From contig OZ037766.1 of NCBI GenBank assembly GCA_964035545.1, forward strand, positions 9,247,722 to 9,311,721: a stretch of DNA of 64,000 nt, given 5' to 3'. The first letter of the stretch is position 1. Each line of letters opens with the position of its first letter. A model generated the notes under the pieces. That model did not search any database. It was not told the origin of the DNA and worked only from the letters and a program-made list of their open reading frames with translations. Below, piece after piece: positions 14,561 to 28,600 of this stretch. The position numbers were made by a program, and so were the translations under genes. Source of the DNA: Bugula neritina. Taxonomy: Eukaryota; Bryozoa; Gymnolaemata; Cheilostomatida; Bugulidae.

Positions 14561-17500
14561 ACCTATCATCAAAATACAAGAATGAAAACTGGGCACTGCA
14601 CCTACAGAATATTTTTCTACTTTGAAATACGTGGGGGTGTTTGGTTCAATATAAATATTTACAAGAATATTTTTATACATAAATTGGAAACAGTTGTAAA
14701 CTCTCACATTACTGTCAAAAATAAGGATTGCACTCCTGCTACAGCAATGTTACGGAGAACACGATTCAGTAAGAGCTACTCTTGTCCCCAATAAAAGTTC
14801 GGTACTCATTGATACCAATAAAACTTTACACCAAAGAAATCTAGTTTTTCTAAAGCGATTGTGGTTGGCTATTATTGAGGTGGATTAAAGGTATTGTTTA
14901 AGAAAATTTTCGGAGTACAATTTATAAATATTAATTCGTCTTTCATTACACATCAGTTCAAAAAGATCTATTGGAAAGATTAATTTATGTATTTGAAAAA
15001 ATTTGAGCCATGTAACAAAGAAAAGTTATTCCTACAGTTACTTGATTGGCCATAAAAATGTAACTCATTACTTTAGCTGGAATGAAATTTAACATTAGTT
15101 TAAATATTTACAACAAAACACATTCTCTAAATATTAAAAAACTTGAATAATAGCTTATAATGAATGTTTAGCATGAAACTGAAAGCCAGTCTCAGAAAAA
15201 CGAAGAGTCGCTACCTAAAGATCACATGACCCATGTTGACTTTAAGTCTTCAACAGTAACAATACTAATTGTACACCACCAATCCCAAATGTAACTATAG
15301 TATAATTATAACTAAACTAATGGTAATAGTTCAAAAATTACAATTATTACTACTATTTTTAGTAGTATTATTAATATTAGTATAAGTATAACTGTATAAC
15401 TATAAGTGATTACAGTTAGCCTAGGGCCACACGGTGCGTATTTTCGCATGCGAAAATTGAAATCACAAGTAGCAAAGGTGTCCACTGTGCGCGTTGAGAA
15501 AACCTTCGCACTTGTCGCTCAGCATTTTCAACACAAGTGCGAATCGTCCCTGTCGTCGTCACCTAATTGGCTGGTAGTTATTCAGCAAGCCCAATTTCTT
15601 TATTTTAGTGCTACATTCCAGTAAATTGCGTTTTATTGAAAGCGAGTGCGATTTAAAAATGAAAGCTTTATTTATCACGCATCACTGACCCTACAGTAGA
15701 CACCTTTGCTACTTGTGATTTCAATTTTCGCATGCGAAAATACGCACCGTGTGGCCCTAGGCTTACTGAGTTTGTGTAGGTGTTACTAATTCAATTATTA
15801 TTGTAAATTAAAATTTAATATTATAAAATTAAATATTAATATAAATATCATTGCAGTATATAAGCAGATTTGCTGATAGATTATTCATTAAAAATTACAA
15901 ATACATGTTCATGCTGGTAGTAATTGTAACCGTAAGTGAGTAACTCAGTACGAGTATCAGTACGGTTGTAAGATTTAGACTAAGAGTAAAAGAAGTGAAA
16001 TAGTAAAACTTTGAGAGAGTCAGCACATCACACTCATTCACATTGAGTGAATGTGATTGCATGTTGGCTGTTACTGTTAGACTTAGTGTTAAACTTTTGC
16101 TAACAATCACAATGACAATCACAATGACAGTCTTAAAGTCAATAGTAAAAAGCAATTCATATTTAATTTTATTGCATGACTGACAGTGATAGTGATACTA
16201 AATAACTAATAATTATAAGTAATAACTCTATAATAAGTAATAACTATAACTATAAGTATAACTCAGTTATATACTTATATTTGAATTTGGATGTTATAGT
16301 TAATATAATAATAATTGGCTTTTACTTTTAATATAAAACTAACAATAACTCTAAGTAATACTAATAATAATAAACTTAAAAGTAAAAGTAGTACTAACTA
16401 CAAATTGAAATTATATTAAATTTAATAATAATATTAATTATAATATAATTATAAAGTATAAACTATAAAGATATTATAATTATTATATCTTATTAATATT
16501 TATATTATTATATGATTATGATATTACATCATACATGTCATTATGATTATGATTATACTTATACCGGTATAACTTATAGTGTTAGTATACTTAATATTAT
16601 AAAATTAAATATAATCAACATCATAATGATATCAATAATAATAATAATGTTTTTAAAACTAAAAGGCTTAACTCTAAACCAAATCCGATAGAATCAGAAC
16701 GATGGAGGTAAATTTTTTATTTACGATAAGAGCAACAATACCCGGTATCAAGCGTGCGAGTGCACTAGTTCGAATTTTAAACCTATTCACGAATGGGTGA
16801 GGCGGTTTTCTACTACAGCTCAGATAATAATTTCGTTAAACTTTCACGACTGGCTCAGAAGTCTTTGGTATCAAAGGCATGAACAAAGGGATATCTTTTT
16901 TTCTAAGCTGACTCGGCGTGACCTCGGCTGAATCAATGGAATAAAATATTTACGGTCATTACTCATTCAGTCATTGGCTATACTACTCATTGCAAATAAC
17001 ATTAATCGTAGCCATTGGTTAAAAAGAAATATACGCTTTAACAAAAGTTACCCCCCTGCATGTTTGTTACATATTGAATTTGATACATGCTTTTGTGGGT
17101 CTTACTGTTTAACTGTACAATCACAATCACAATGATTTAATGAATGAATGATATTGATAATGAGTATGACACTGACAATTACTATTACTATTAGTATTAA
17201 TTACAATATCTTTTAGTTTCAACATGAACATCAACATGCTCATGCTGATGCTACAAGTACAACTACAAGTACTGAGTGTACTCACTCATCATGTTGTTGT
17301 ACTTGTAATACTACTAAGTCTAATAGTAATACTAATACTAATAGTAGTACTAGTTGCACTTGTAGTTGTACACGGCTAACTACACTAAGTCATATTCTTA
17401 CAGTTGCTCTTAAATTTACTCTTACTCTTAGAGTTGGTCTTGCAGTTATTGAGTTAAGCTTAAAGTTAATGTTATTCTTAGACTTATAGTTCATCATTAA

Positions 17501-18012
17501 TTCAAGCAAAAACGTGAGTTTATATGGTTATAATCATATCGATTATCTTTTTCACTTTTAGTTTAATTTTAGCTTCAAGAGATAATCATAATGATGATGG
17601 TATAATCATAATGATTGCATTGTTATTTAAACTTCAACTTTTTTATTTACTTCCCACTCTATTACTATTACTATTAGTATTACTTATTTACTATAATTAT
17701 AAGTATAACTATTATGATGAGCTTCAGCTTGAGTTATCAGTGTGACTATTTCGAATTTTTTGCAAATTTTAGTAACACCTTTGTCTTTTTTGTGCATGAC
17801 TTTTTGAACTTGTGTTTTATTTTAGGTTTTGTAGGTAAATGAAAACATTATTGTTTATAAGTTTCTAGTCAATTTTGTAGTTAATAAATTTGTTCTAAAT
17901 AGCACACGTGAGATGTACATAGGTAATGTAGTTTTATGGATGAATTTTTTAAATTTGAAACATTGTAATACTCAAAATTTAAAATAACGGTAAGTTATAT
18001 TTTATTTTCTAG
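14561..18012. other. intergenic, divergent TOMM40/PGS1 upstream region with low-complexity DNA
   Basis: Divergent 5' sides of TOMM40 (-) and PGS1 (+). It contains a MITE at 15419-15762 and long degenerate TTA/ATA/ACT simple sequence at about 15280-15410 and 15780-17750. A less repetitive island at 16660-17060 might hold a promoter or a 5' untranslated exon of PGS1, since an acceptor (ttctag) directly precedes the PGS1 ATG. No coding exon is recognised. Confidence 0.5.
15419..15762. mobile_element. PIF/Harbinger-like MITE with 64-bp perfect terminal inverted repeats
   Basis: The 344-bp element starts GCCTAGGGCCACACGGTGCG and ends with its exact reverse complement. The two termini, 15419-15482 and 15699-15762, match without a mismatch for 64 bp. 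It is flanked on both sides by TTA (15416-15418 and 15763-15765), the 3-bp TWA target duplication typical of PIF/Harbinger transposons. Each arm contains the palindrome TTTTCGCATGCGAAAA. The interior has no transposase, so it is non-autonomous. The perfect arms suggest recent activity or an arm-homogenising process. Confidence 0.75.
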
Positions 18013-21000
18013 ATGAGACGCCATTTGTACAATGAACAGTTATTCAATACACATTCTTCTAATTTTTCTCCAAGACTGTATTCAGCAAAAAGACTTATGT
18101 CATCGTCATTACATAACTCATTACAAAAATGGTGTGAATCACTACCCTTATGCTTTGGCATACATAGTAAAAATATAGAAGTTGTGTGTAAACCATCTAC
18201 AATGTACGACAAAATAATGGTGAGTTTTCTAAATTTAATTGTCAATAAAGTTTCTGGTCACATTTTTTTATTGACAAAGGTACCATCTATTGCTATTGTA
18301 TGCATTCCTTTTATATTAACATACACGTGTGTTTTAGGGTTATATTAAAACTTCTAAAAAACGAATTGGTGTTGCCTCGTTGTACTTGGGAAATGGTCAA
18401 CTTGAAATGGCTTTGGTATGTATAACTGACAATAAGTGTGAATTTTGATGTGATTTAAAGCATTGATTTTAAAAAAATTAAATAATGTTAACTTCTGTTT
18501 TTAAAGATAGTATATTAGTAATTAGAAAATTATTTTTGTTCTTGTGTAAGTGTGAGTATGCTTCTACTTTTGTTTGTAGTTGCCAGACATATGTTGTTTT
18601 TAAGTTTCACTCCACTATTTCTAGTGGTTTCTAAAATTTGAACATAGTTATTTAAAGTCCGGCTGTATATAAATTGTGTCTTATATGAATGCAGGTCTCT
18701 CAGTTAAAGAAATCTCTGGAATCAAATAATGACTTAAAAGCACACATATTGTTAGATTTCACAAGAGGCTCACGTGGTGACAATAACTCCAGAACAATGC
18801 TATTGCCTTGTATAGCTGAACATTCCAATAAAATGAAGTTATCTCTATATCATACTCCAAACCTCAAGGGGATGATGAAGCGTGTCCTTCCTGACAGATT
18901 CAATGAGCTGCTCGGTCTTCAGCACATGAAAGCATATATATTTGATGATACAATAATACTCAGTGGGTATGCACTCCCACACCAGCTCTGTGTTTATATC
19001 CCTGTATTCAAAAATATCTGATTGATTTAAAACCTTTATCGTGAATAAAACTGAATGAATCGTTTTACTTTGTTATTAAGATAAACACTAAATGTTTCAT
19101 TAAAATTCTTGAACCGCCGTTACAGCGTAGAATTTTACTCTCCAACTCTATCAAGAAAAACGCAAAGATTTGAGCTGAAAATTTAGTCCTTGTTTGAATG
19201 AAAATTTGTAAATATGCTTTGCATATATATTTTTATGTTGATGTTTAACATAAGGTGTGATACCATGCTTTGGTGTAGTAGTAGCAGTAAATCGGAAATC
19301 CATGTCTTTCAAAATTACAAAATTGTTGAATTTCAATTACAGAATCTAAAATATTTTCTTATTTTTCTTTTCAAGATGGAGAATAGATATTACCAGTAAA
19401 TAGATTCAGGGTTATTTTGTCAACATTTTTGTTTTCTTACACAGTGCTAACCTCAGTCATGACTACTTCACTAATAGACAAGACAGATGTATTGTGATCA
19501 AAGATAGTCCTCAGCTGTGTGACTATTTCTACTCCCTCATTGAAACTGTCGCTGGATTTTCATATCAAGTAGATGCTCAAAACAACTCTAAGCTTCATGA
19601 TTCTTGCAAAGGAGACCCAACAAAAAGTAAAACCTGCCTTTTATATATATATATATTTTTTTTTTTATTGATTATTGAAAATAATTTCTTTTAATTGTTT
19701 GATGAAATTTGCAGTTTGCATTTACCTAAGACTGGGTTTTCAATTTTTCACCTAGTCGGTTGTAGTCCTGTACAAGTAGCCTAACTCAAGAACATTTCAA
19801 TAGCATTATTAAATTAAGGAACTTTGACATCACATTACCGTTGTTTAGCAGTGAAGGCAACTACATTTTTGTATTCTAATTATGTTTTTACAGAAATTAC
19901 TGTTGAAGTTATTTGGCTTTGGATTTGCTGTGCCTTAAATTTTTATTGTTCATATTTCTGCAGATGTTCAATTGTCAACCTAAGAATTTCAATATAAAGC
20001 ATTAAAATATTCATTGAATTTGTTTTCCCAGATTCGGAAACTGCCAAGTTTGTAAAACACGCTTCATCCAGAGTTGAAGAGTTTTTATCCTACAATAAGA
20101 TGAGTCACATAGACTGCTGTGAGAACCCCGACACTTGGGTCTACCCCCTTATACAGATGGGTTCATTCAGCATCAATCAGGACCAGGCAGCCATGCGATC
20201 TCTGCTGCTTAGTGACAGGAGCGATGATAAAATATATATGTCGACAGCGTACTTTAACCCTTCGCATGAATATATTGACCTAATAACTAGGCACTGCCAA
20301 GGCGAATATCACTTGTTAACAGCTTCTCCACAAGTAAGTCAGCTCTGTAAAACACAAACTTCAACCAATTTTTACAAACCTGTGTTTTTGCTGCAACTAA
20401 TACTGTATTTTTAATTTGGTTGAATTTGCATATTAGAGTATGTTTTACATTTTAGGCCAATGGTTTTCTAAACGCCAAAGGAATTGCTGGATATATACCT
20501 ATGGGTTACCGGTGGTATGAAAAGTTCTTTGTAGAATATGTGAAAAAATATAGCCAAGATCATCGAGTAAAATTACACGAGTTTAGTAGAAAAAACTGGA
20601 CTTTTCACTCCAAGGGATTGTGGTATTATCCAAAAGACTCGAACCTTCCCACCATGACTGCCATTGGTTCATCCAACTTTGGTGAGGGGTTGTAATAACT
20701 TCTGTTGATTAAGATAATATTTTCAAAATCTCATACAAAACTTTGTAAAAGCTTCCCAATTGATCCCCATCAATCAACTCTAGACTGCATGTAATAATTA
20801 TTGTCAAATCTTTAGAATTTCACTGATCTATACAGAAGCATTTTATTTATCACTCTGTTTGAATAGGCTACAGATCAATTCATCTGGACCTGGAAGCTCA
20901 GGTTATATTGAAGACAGATAATCAGGAGTTACAGCAAAGCTTGCACCTGGAGAAAAATGAGTTGTTTTCACATTCTGCACCAGTTGATGGTGAATTCCTT

Positions 21001-21069
21001 GACTGTAAAGATAAGCCCATGCCAATATGGACTCGGATGGCTGCATATTTTGGTCGTTATTACTTTTGA
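18013..21069 (+). CDS. PGS1: CDP-diacylglycerol-glycerol-3-phosphate 3-phosphatidyltransferase (PGP synthase), 7 coding exons
   Basis: Exons 18013-18219, 18338-18415, 18695-18966, 19445-19626, 20032-20333, 20456-20681 and 20867-21069; 489 codons plus stop, in frame. The enzyme transfers a phosphatidyl group from CDP-diacylglycerol to glycerol-3-phosphate to give phosphatidylglycerophosphate, the committed step to cardiolipin at the mitochondrial inner membrane. It belongs to the phospholipase-D superfamily and shows two HKD-type sites: HMKAYIFDD followed by LSGANLSHDYFTNRQDR (split across the exon 3/4 border), and FHSKGLWYY with IGSSNFG in exons 6-7. The Arg/Ser-rich N-terminus (MRRHLYNEQL...) fits a mitochondrial presequence. 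The ATG follows the acceptor ttctag directly, implying an upstream untranslated exon. Intron lengths are 118-479 bp. AATAAA lies at 21318-21323. Confidence 0.93.
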
Positions 21070-22638
21070 TACGTGTTAAGTAAGAATAAAAATATTATAT
21101 ACCCTACAGAAATATCTGAGTATGAATTTTCAATTCATCATTTTATATTATGCTACAGTATTCTGATTGATTTTACTCCTTCATTATAATTCACAGGTTA
21201 ATACACACTGTAATTTCCCTACTCATGTTGTGGCTATGGCTCATATTCATTTTAAATCTATTTATTTGTGGAAACTAGAAAATTACATAGCTTTCTATAT
21301 GGGAGTGTTATATCGAAAATAAAATTGTTAATTTGTTGTCATGAAACGTATATTGAGTTGAAGTGTTTTTAAACTAACCGCACCTTTACATGTAGGTTTT
21401 GACTAGTTTCTTCCTAATTAATTGTTCTTAAATAATGCCAATTTTTGCTGTAGATATGAGATGCGCTTTAAAAATGCCAATAAATTTGAAGCTTTTCTCT
21501 AAAGTGCAAGCAAATTTAAAGTTTTCATTTGTATGATTGCTGGATGAACTGCAGGATAAATAGGACAAGAAAGTAACCAGGTCATTAATTTGTTTAGGAG
21601 TTGTCTTGTCTTACTCAATTTACAACGGGTTTTCGAGCTTTGCTGGAACGCATCATAGTGTTACTCGCTGTAAGTAGTAACATTACTTTACTAAAAGTAA
21701 CCACTGTGGGTGCCGCATAGAGACACTTGCCGAACCCAAACTATTTTCTACTTTTACTATTACCTGTTGCATGGTAACGGATTTAGACCTAAAATCCCAG
21801 GCTGACTATTTTTATTGTGCTTATATTTATAATCAGTCGTATTTAGGAAATTTAATCAATTTAGCATTAATGTTAATCTTAAATAGCCAAGCCTACTATT
21901 GTTGCTAAACAAACTTTTTTTGTAAGTAAGTTTGAGTTCAACTTGGTTATTAAACGAAATGTGAAATTTATAAATTTAGCATAATCATTATGAGTAATAA
22001 TAATATTAATTAGTATAACTATAAGTATAACTACAAGTACAAGTATTGTCATCAATATCATAATTAGTAAATTACAATGTGAAACTGAATGTTTATTTAC
22101 CAGTATTTGATACATTAGTTCTTGATACCAAATTGATACTATTGAATAGTTTTTATCGATAGCATCAGGTCTAAATGTGGATCAAATTTGATGCTTTTAA
22201 TAAGTAGTTAGAACTTCAATTATTTCAGAATCTTCTGTTTAAAAAGTTTGTAGAATCATTTAAACAAATGAAGATGAAGCATAATTTAACCTTGCCTAGT
22301 TATAACTTGTAACACACTTTTGGCCTCCTACATGTACAACGCAGTGATTATGAAATGTTTCGAAGCACATATTTTTATGTTAGATTGATTTAATTAATTT
22401 ATAGTTTTTTAATATGAAATAAAAAGTGTTTAATGGCAGAAGCATTTGATTGACTCAGTCAAGTTTATGAAATAGTATCAGTTTGTTTTCATTGCACCAT
22501 TGTTCAATTTTCTAAATGCAAGAGTTGAAAACTTTTTATTTGAAATCTGTGTGTTTGTGTCTACAATATCAAATATTTTTTGTTTTTACTACAATTGTCA
22601 GTAATCTAATGAAATTTATTTGCAGAAAGCTTAAGGAT
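21070..22638. other. intergenic, between PGS1 and IQCH
   Basis: Carries the presumed PGS1 3' UTR with AATAAA at 21318-21323 and a short degenerate ACT/AAT repeat at about 21990-22060. The IQCH 5' flank follows. No exon is recognised before the acceptor at 22621-22625. Confidence 0.5.
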
Positions 22639-25600
22639 ATGTCTTCAGAAGAACTTCTTACTGAAAATGTGCAGGATTTGCCGAGCACTAATCCTCAGCA
22701 AGTTGGAGATATTTTAATAAAGGTAATGATTTAATCAGTTCATATAATAAATTCAGGCTAGCATTTACTCCTCAACTATGCATCATTTATAATCAATACT
22801 GATGTGTATTCCTGTTATTATATTTAATTAACATGGGAAAGTTTAGTGCATTTTTGTATTTGTATAACCAAAAGCTTTGTGTTTGAAGAAACTTGAATAA
22901 GAAATCTTGACATAAAGCTATGGGAGATAATTTATTTCTGTCATTGATTATGAGTACACGGTACCTTTGTATACTGTCTCTGCAGGTTCATGAGGATCTG
23001 TTGCATATCAAGGAACAGCTGGTGAACAGTGGTCAGACTGATATTTCCATCATTCAAAATGCTATTGAAAAAACAGAATCCAACATCAAAGTAATTTTTG
23101 CTGAATTATTTCTATTTAACACAATGAAATTTTAAGTTTGTAGCAATTTATGTAGATTATGGAAGTATATTTTCAACAGTTGCATTTAATTCGCGGTATG
23201 GGCATTCAATGCTTTAAAGCTTTACTACTTGCTACAATAGTAAAGTTCCATTTTAGTTAATAATCACAATACGTTAGTTGACTGCAAATAATCTGATCCC
23301 TATTTTACTTTGATATTTATCTGATTACTATTTCAACTATCTATATTAGTAACCTATAGCTTAACAAAATATAGTTAGCTAGACAAGTTTAATTATTCAA
23401 ATATATGTAAAAGTCGACTTGAATATTTTAGCACCACTTCAGTAGTGTCTAAAATATTCAAAAGTGTAGCGTTGTTAATATTTTATACTTCATCAAGTAT
23501 TTAACCACTATTTCTATATGATGAAAGCTTTAATAATTTACAGCCAGTTAGCTAAACACGTATAGGGCTGTTAATGGTATTCTAAAACTAGCATATAAGC
23601 TAACCAAAGAAATACTAATGCTAAGATTGAATTAGGCCCATTTTTTGATTTCTAATTTCAGCATTTTAAACAATAACTGTTACTCTTGTGGTTAAAATTA
23701 TTTGAATTTTTTAGCAACAGACTGCTAACGTGTTGAATGTTATCAACAATCAAGTAAAGTCCTTGCCATCACTGAGTGAGCAAGCATCATCCCAGTTGAG
23801 AGCGGCTGCGGAACCAACATGGGAAGCTCAAATAACCCAAGGTGTTCTATCCGATGGAAAATATCCAGCAGTTCCTCGACTTAAAAACAGGTTAGAAAAA
23901 CCATATAACATACTTCTCTCTTAATGAAACTCGCTTTCAACACACAAAAAAGGAAAAAATTATAATATTTATATGATTTTAATATCTCAACCAGTCAAAG
24001 CGTATTTCATATTAAAAATTTAAGTATTCTCAGTTAAATTAAATATTGTTTGTAATGTCAGAATGAGGGAATGCATCTTATGATGAGCGGATTATTAAAC
24101 AAGAAGCAGGAGGAATTAGCAGGCAGCAAGGTGTGATTGCTCTGCTAACCAGCAATGGCTAACTTATTGATGAGTAATTGCTAACGCAACAAATTGATCA
24201 CTAAAACATAATTTCCATGTAATTTTTTCAAAACATTATATTGAAGTGTGTACAAAGTGTTTCTAGCAAACAATAATGATAAGTTTATTCAGTGATGTTT
24301 ACAATTATATTGACTAATAACAGTTTTGAGGATTACTCTACTATTAAAAAGCGAAAATATAAACTTTTTTTTATAGTTAAATGTTTTTAAGCTATTTATA
24401 GTCACAGTTGTTGCAAAACACCTCGAAGTGTGCAAAGCCGCTGCATGAAAAATGTAATTCTGTAGACAAAGCAAGTTGCCTTCGAACAGAAACCAGTACA
24501 GCTTCACCCCAGCTGAGAAACACAGGCTAAATATGGCACAGAAATCAATATTTAATCCTCAAAACATGTTGACTCGTCAAACTATGAATGAAAATTATGG
24601 GTTGCAGTTGCCTTTTATTACTGATCCTTCGCATCGCAAGGTAGGTTGATTTTTCAAAAATGAATGCTTATTTTCTACTTTACAAAATTAGCTAAATATA
24701 AAATCTGAATGCACAAATGTAAATTTTTATGATTTCTCATCATTACGTGATCAGCAACTGCAATTTAAAAATAGCATTTTAAAATCTACCTGCTCAAGGT
24801 GGTTAAAAATTCACTTTACATTCAGAATAGCCATGATGCTGTTGTGACAGCAAATTTATACTCACTTTACACATGTTGCCCCCCCCCCCCCCTAATGTCA
24901 TTACTCTGGCCCTCAAGCTAAATAATAGCTTTGCTGCCTAAAATTAAGTTATTGTCAGCATTCTTTTCACTAGTAATGGGGGTAGAGAACTGCACCTTCC
25001 AAAACATGCTTCACTGTTTATTGGTTTAAGGAATCTCTTCAACAAGCCTAATGAGTTTTAGTTTGTTTACAAGTTCCATAATCCCTATATAGATGGAAGA
25101 GTTGATTGATTTTGCTCAGCACAGCTAAAACAGCTGCTAATTTAAGTACTTTGTTCGTACAAACTTAGTATAATGTATGCATTTCTTCTATTCCCATAAA
25201 CAACAAGTGTGCTCTTCCATGTCTTCATCAGTTATTTTACTATATTACTTTTTTATTAAACCTACTTACCATTTATTTATTTAAATTAAAATAAAGCAAT
25301 TTTTTCTCACTTATTCTCACCTATCTCCGCTTTGTCTAGCTCGGGTAGCGGAAAAAAGCAATATTTTTATTTTATGCAATAAGTCATTTTATGTGTGCAT
25401 ATTGCTTTAAAATAAAGCAATATGCATACATAAAAAATTTAGGCTCAATATAAAATATTGTTTACAGGTATACTAAGATTGAAAAATTGTAATAATCTTT
25501 GTTCATATTATCTTTTGGAAGAACAATTGCTATATTGTATTTTAATAACATTTTTTGTCAGAAACCTGTTCAGCAGAGACTAATCCTAGGCTCAAATGTT

Positions 25601-28600
25601 GAACCATTGGCAGCACTACCCGCTGCCAACAGGAAAGACCCTCAGTTGGCTCCGCCCACAATAACTGAAGGTGAAGCACGGCATGGAATACTGAGTCTTC
25701 TAGAGCGTGGCTTGATTCCACCTGGTGCGGAGTTGTCATTCCAGCCGTCTCCCGTGAAACATAAGTTGGCTCAGATATATTCCGCTGAAGAGAAGAAACA
25801 GGAAACACTAGTCATTGCTGGTTTGTTGCTAATTAATGAAATTTGTAGCTAATATGTTGAGTTTCAAAATTCTGTATAATATGTGCATAGTTTATGGTTA
25901 TGTTGATAATCAAACTATTTGGTCTATGTGGCATAAATTTATTGTAGTATGTACAATACTTGGACATGTATGTACTATGTATATTATAATGTATGTGTAC
26001 ATTTTATTTATCATACATATGATAGTTATGATAAAGGTACATGTATGTGTGCACACTAGCATATAGGCAATCAACGTGCACCGTTCAACACCACAAATGC
26101 TGTGTGTAATGATTTATGCTATTTAAGTGTTCAGTGACTATTAGCAGGTAGAAAAAACTTTGCTAAAGTTAAACTTACACCTTGTTGATCACCTAGCTGC
26201 TACTAGATACAGGTGTTTGTTAGTTAGCCCCTCTAAGTATCATATCTAGTGACACCCTTCCTTCATGAGCAGCGAGTCATGTGACTGCGCAGGCGTCATG
26301 TGATTGCGCAGTCGTATGCATACATAGATCACATGTTCACAGCATTCGTATGAATATTGACAAATCTTGTAGACGGCACGACATATAACTTAGCTGGTGT
26401 GAAGCTAGATGGCAGTGTGAAGACTAACACACATTCTATTCAGGGCAGCTCAATGCTGGAGTCGGATAAGAACCGCCCCCTTGTCACACCCGTATCTCTC
26501 ACTAAGGATATACAGGCTAAACAGAAGAGCATTCATATGCCCAAGACTAGCGTACCACAAAAAACTCTCGAACTTCAACTTCAACCAGGGGTATGTTTTC
26601 TATTTTATGTGAAATTCTTTTTAAGAATTCTTTTAGGAATCTATTTTTTTAAACTACATATATGCATATAGGCACACTCTTATTCATGTAATATAGTAAT
26701 TACATTACTATAATTATTCACAGTCGAAAAAAACAACGCTGTGTGCTTTTAAACAAATTTGTTTTTTTTTAGGAATAATATCTGTAAGAGTAAAAATTCA
26801 CAAGATTATAAATTTGAAATAGTCTTTTCAACATAAATTTTATATTGTTCACCCCACTACTTTCCCTATATAAGCGATGCCCAAAAAATAAATGCCAAAC
26901 AATTGGTCATGAAATTTACTCGTTATAACTTATAGCAGGTGGAATATACAGAAAGTGATGCACCATTGCTGCCTGCTATTAATAATGCAGCAGGTTTACT
27001 AATGCTTCAGTTCTTTAACAAGGTATCAGACTATACGTTGGTCACTTTATAGTCATCAATAGAATCTCTCTGCACTAAAGCACTATGGAGCACTTTGCAC
27101 TGCAGAAAACTTGGTTGATTTCTTTTATTCTTTAGTATTTTATGATTTGTGTTTTTATGTGGCAAACTATGCACGCTGTTATATATGATGATCATATGGC
27201 AGTTCTAACCTGCATGAATATAGAGACAATCTCAGTCTAATCTCCAGACCCTTCAAACAACCTTGCTGTTCACCTTTGCTCAATGCTTGTTACTGAGCCT
27301 TTACTTGTACTTGTGTGCATACAAGCTATATATGGACTGCATGAACTCTTTAACATGGATGTATTAATATCACTTCTGACTGTTTTTATTGCAAAATAGA
27401 TTCTACAAATGTAAATACTCTTTCATCTTGTTTTGAAATCACAATCTAAATAGTCATTACGTTATTGTCAATCTCATGATCTTTCAGTTACCAATAAATG
27501 CAGACATTTGAATACAGACTTACAAAATTCACAAGTGGTCAATATAGTGTAGTAAACTGTGGGTTCTGAATGCAACTAGTGCCTACATGCTCTAGAAAGA
27601 ATAAGCCAAGTATTTGAGTACAAATGAGGATAACCTTTATTGTATCAGATACAGCTCATGTGGTCCTACTACCAGCGAGCTCCAGTAGTAGTCTGAAGCT
27701 ACACTGGAAACTCGCCTGCTTTTATACACAAGAATTCACATCTAGAATGTTCCAACAGACAAAAGAAAGTTAAGCTTGACAGTAACAAAAGAAAAATAGA
27801 CAAAGGAGAATGAATAATTCAATAGGCCAAGAATTTAGCTATAATAACAACCTATTGAAGGCATTCATAAAAGCTACACAAATTTCCAGTATCAGTATTA
27901 ATGCAAAACGATGAAATAGCAAAAGGGAAAATAACTCTGGAAATGCGTATTTAATGAAAATTACATTATACTGAAAGCTTAATCACAATAATAAGGCATT
28001 AGAAAGCTAGTGCAACTTAGCTACAATTACAGCATTCAAAATATACGCAACAGTAATTATAATACTGACACACGCAGTTACTTGAGAACAGTAGAGGATG
28101 AGAATCTATCACATTCTCCCCCCATCGAAAAGCATCCCTTTTCGATAACAAAACAATGATTCCACACAAAAAAAATGAAACACAAACGTAGAAAAATATG
28201 CGGTTAACAGGAAGGTATTATGATTAATCACACGTAACACGAGAACATTTACAGCTCAGTTGGCTATTGCCAGCGGCCCCTGGTTGTCCGGTTTTATCAT
28301 TAGAGGTGGTGCACCAGGCTTTCTATCTCTTCTGTACTTGGATCGAGGATATGGGACCAGGCCTCGATTGCGCTATCCAGGACGCACTCTCGGTAAGGAA
28401 GTGCCATACTCTGCCCGTGACGGGGCAATTGTGGGTGGGTTGGCTGAGTCTGTTCTTCTATCTGGTTGCCTGGTGCTCCAGATATCCAATACTGGCGGGC
28501 GACCAGGGCCCGAGGCATTGCCAGTATTGGAGAGTCCTCTTCGTCTCTGCCTGCGAGGTGGTCGCCGTATAGAGTGCCCTGCTCCTCCCCAGCTATGAGC

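Noticed and set aside
15406-15624. 72-codon + strand frame
   Set aside because: Spans the arm and interior of the MITE; no transposase features.
24881-24892. Run of C residues in an IQCH intron
   Set aside because: Simple homopolymer; nothing else around it.
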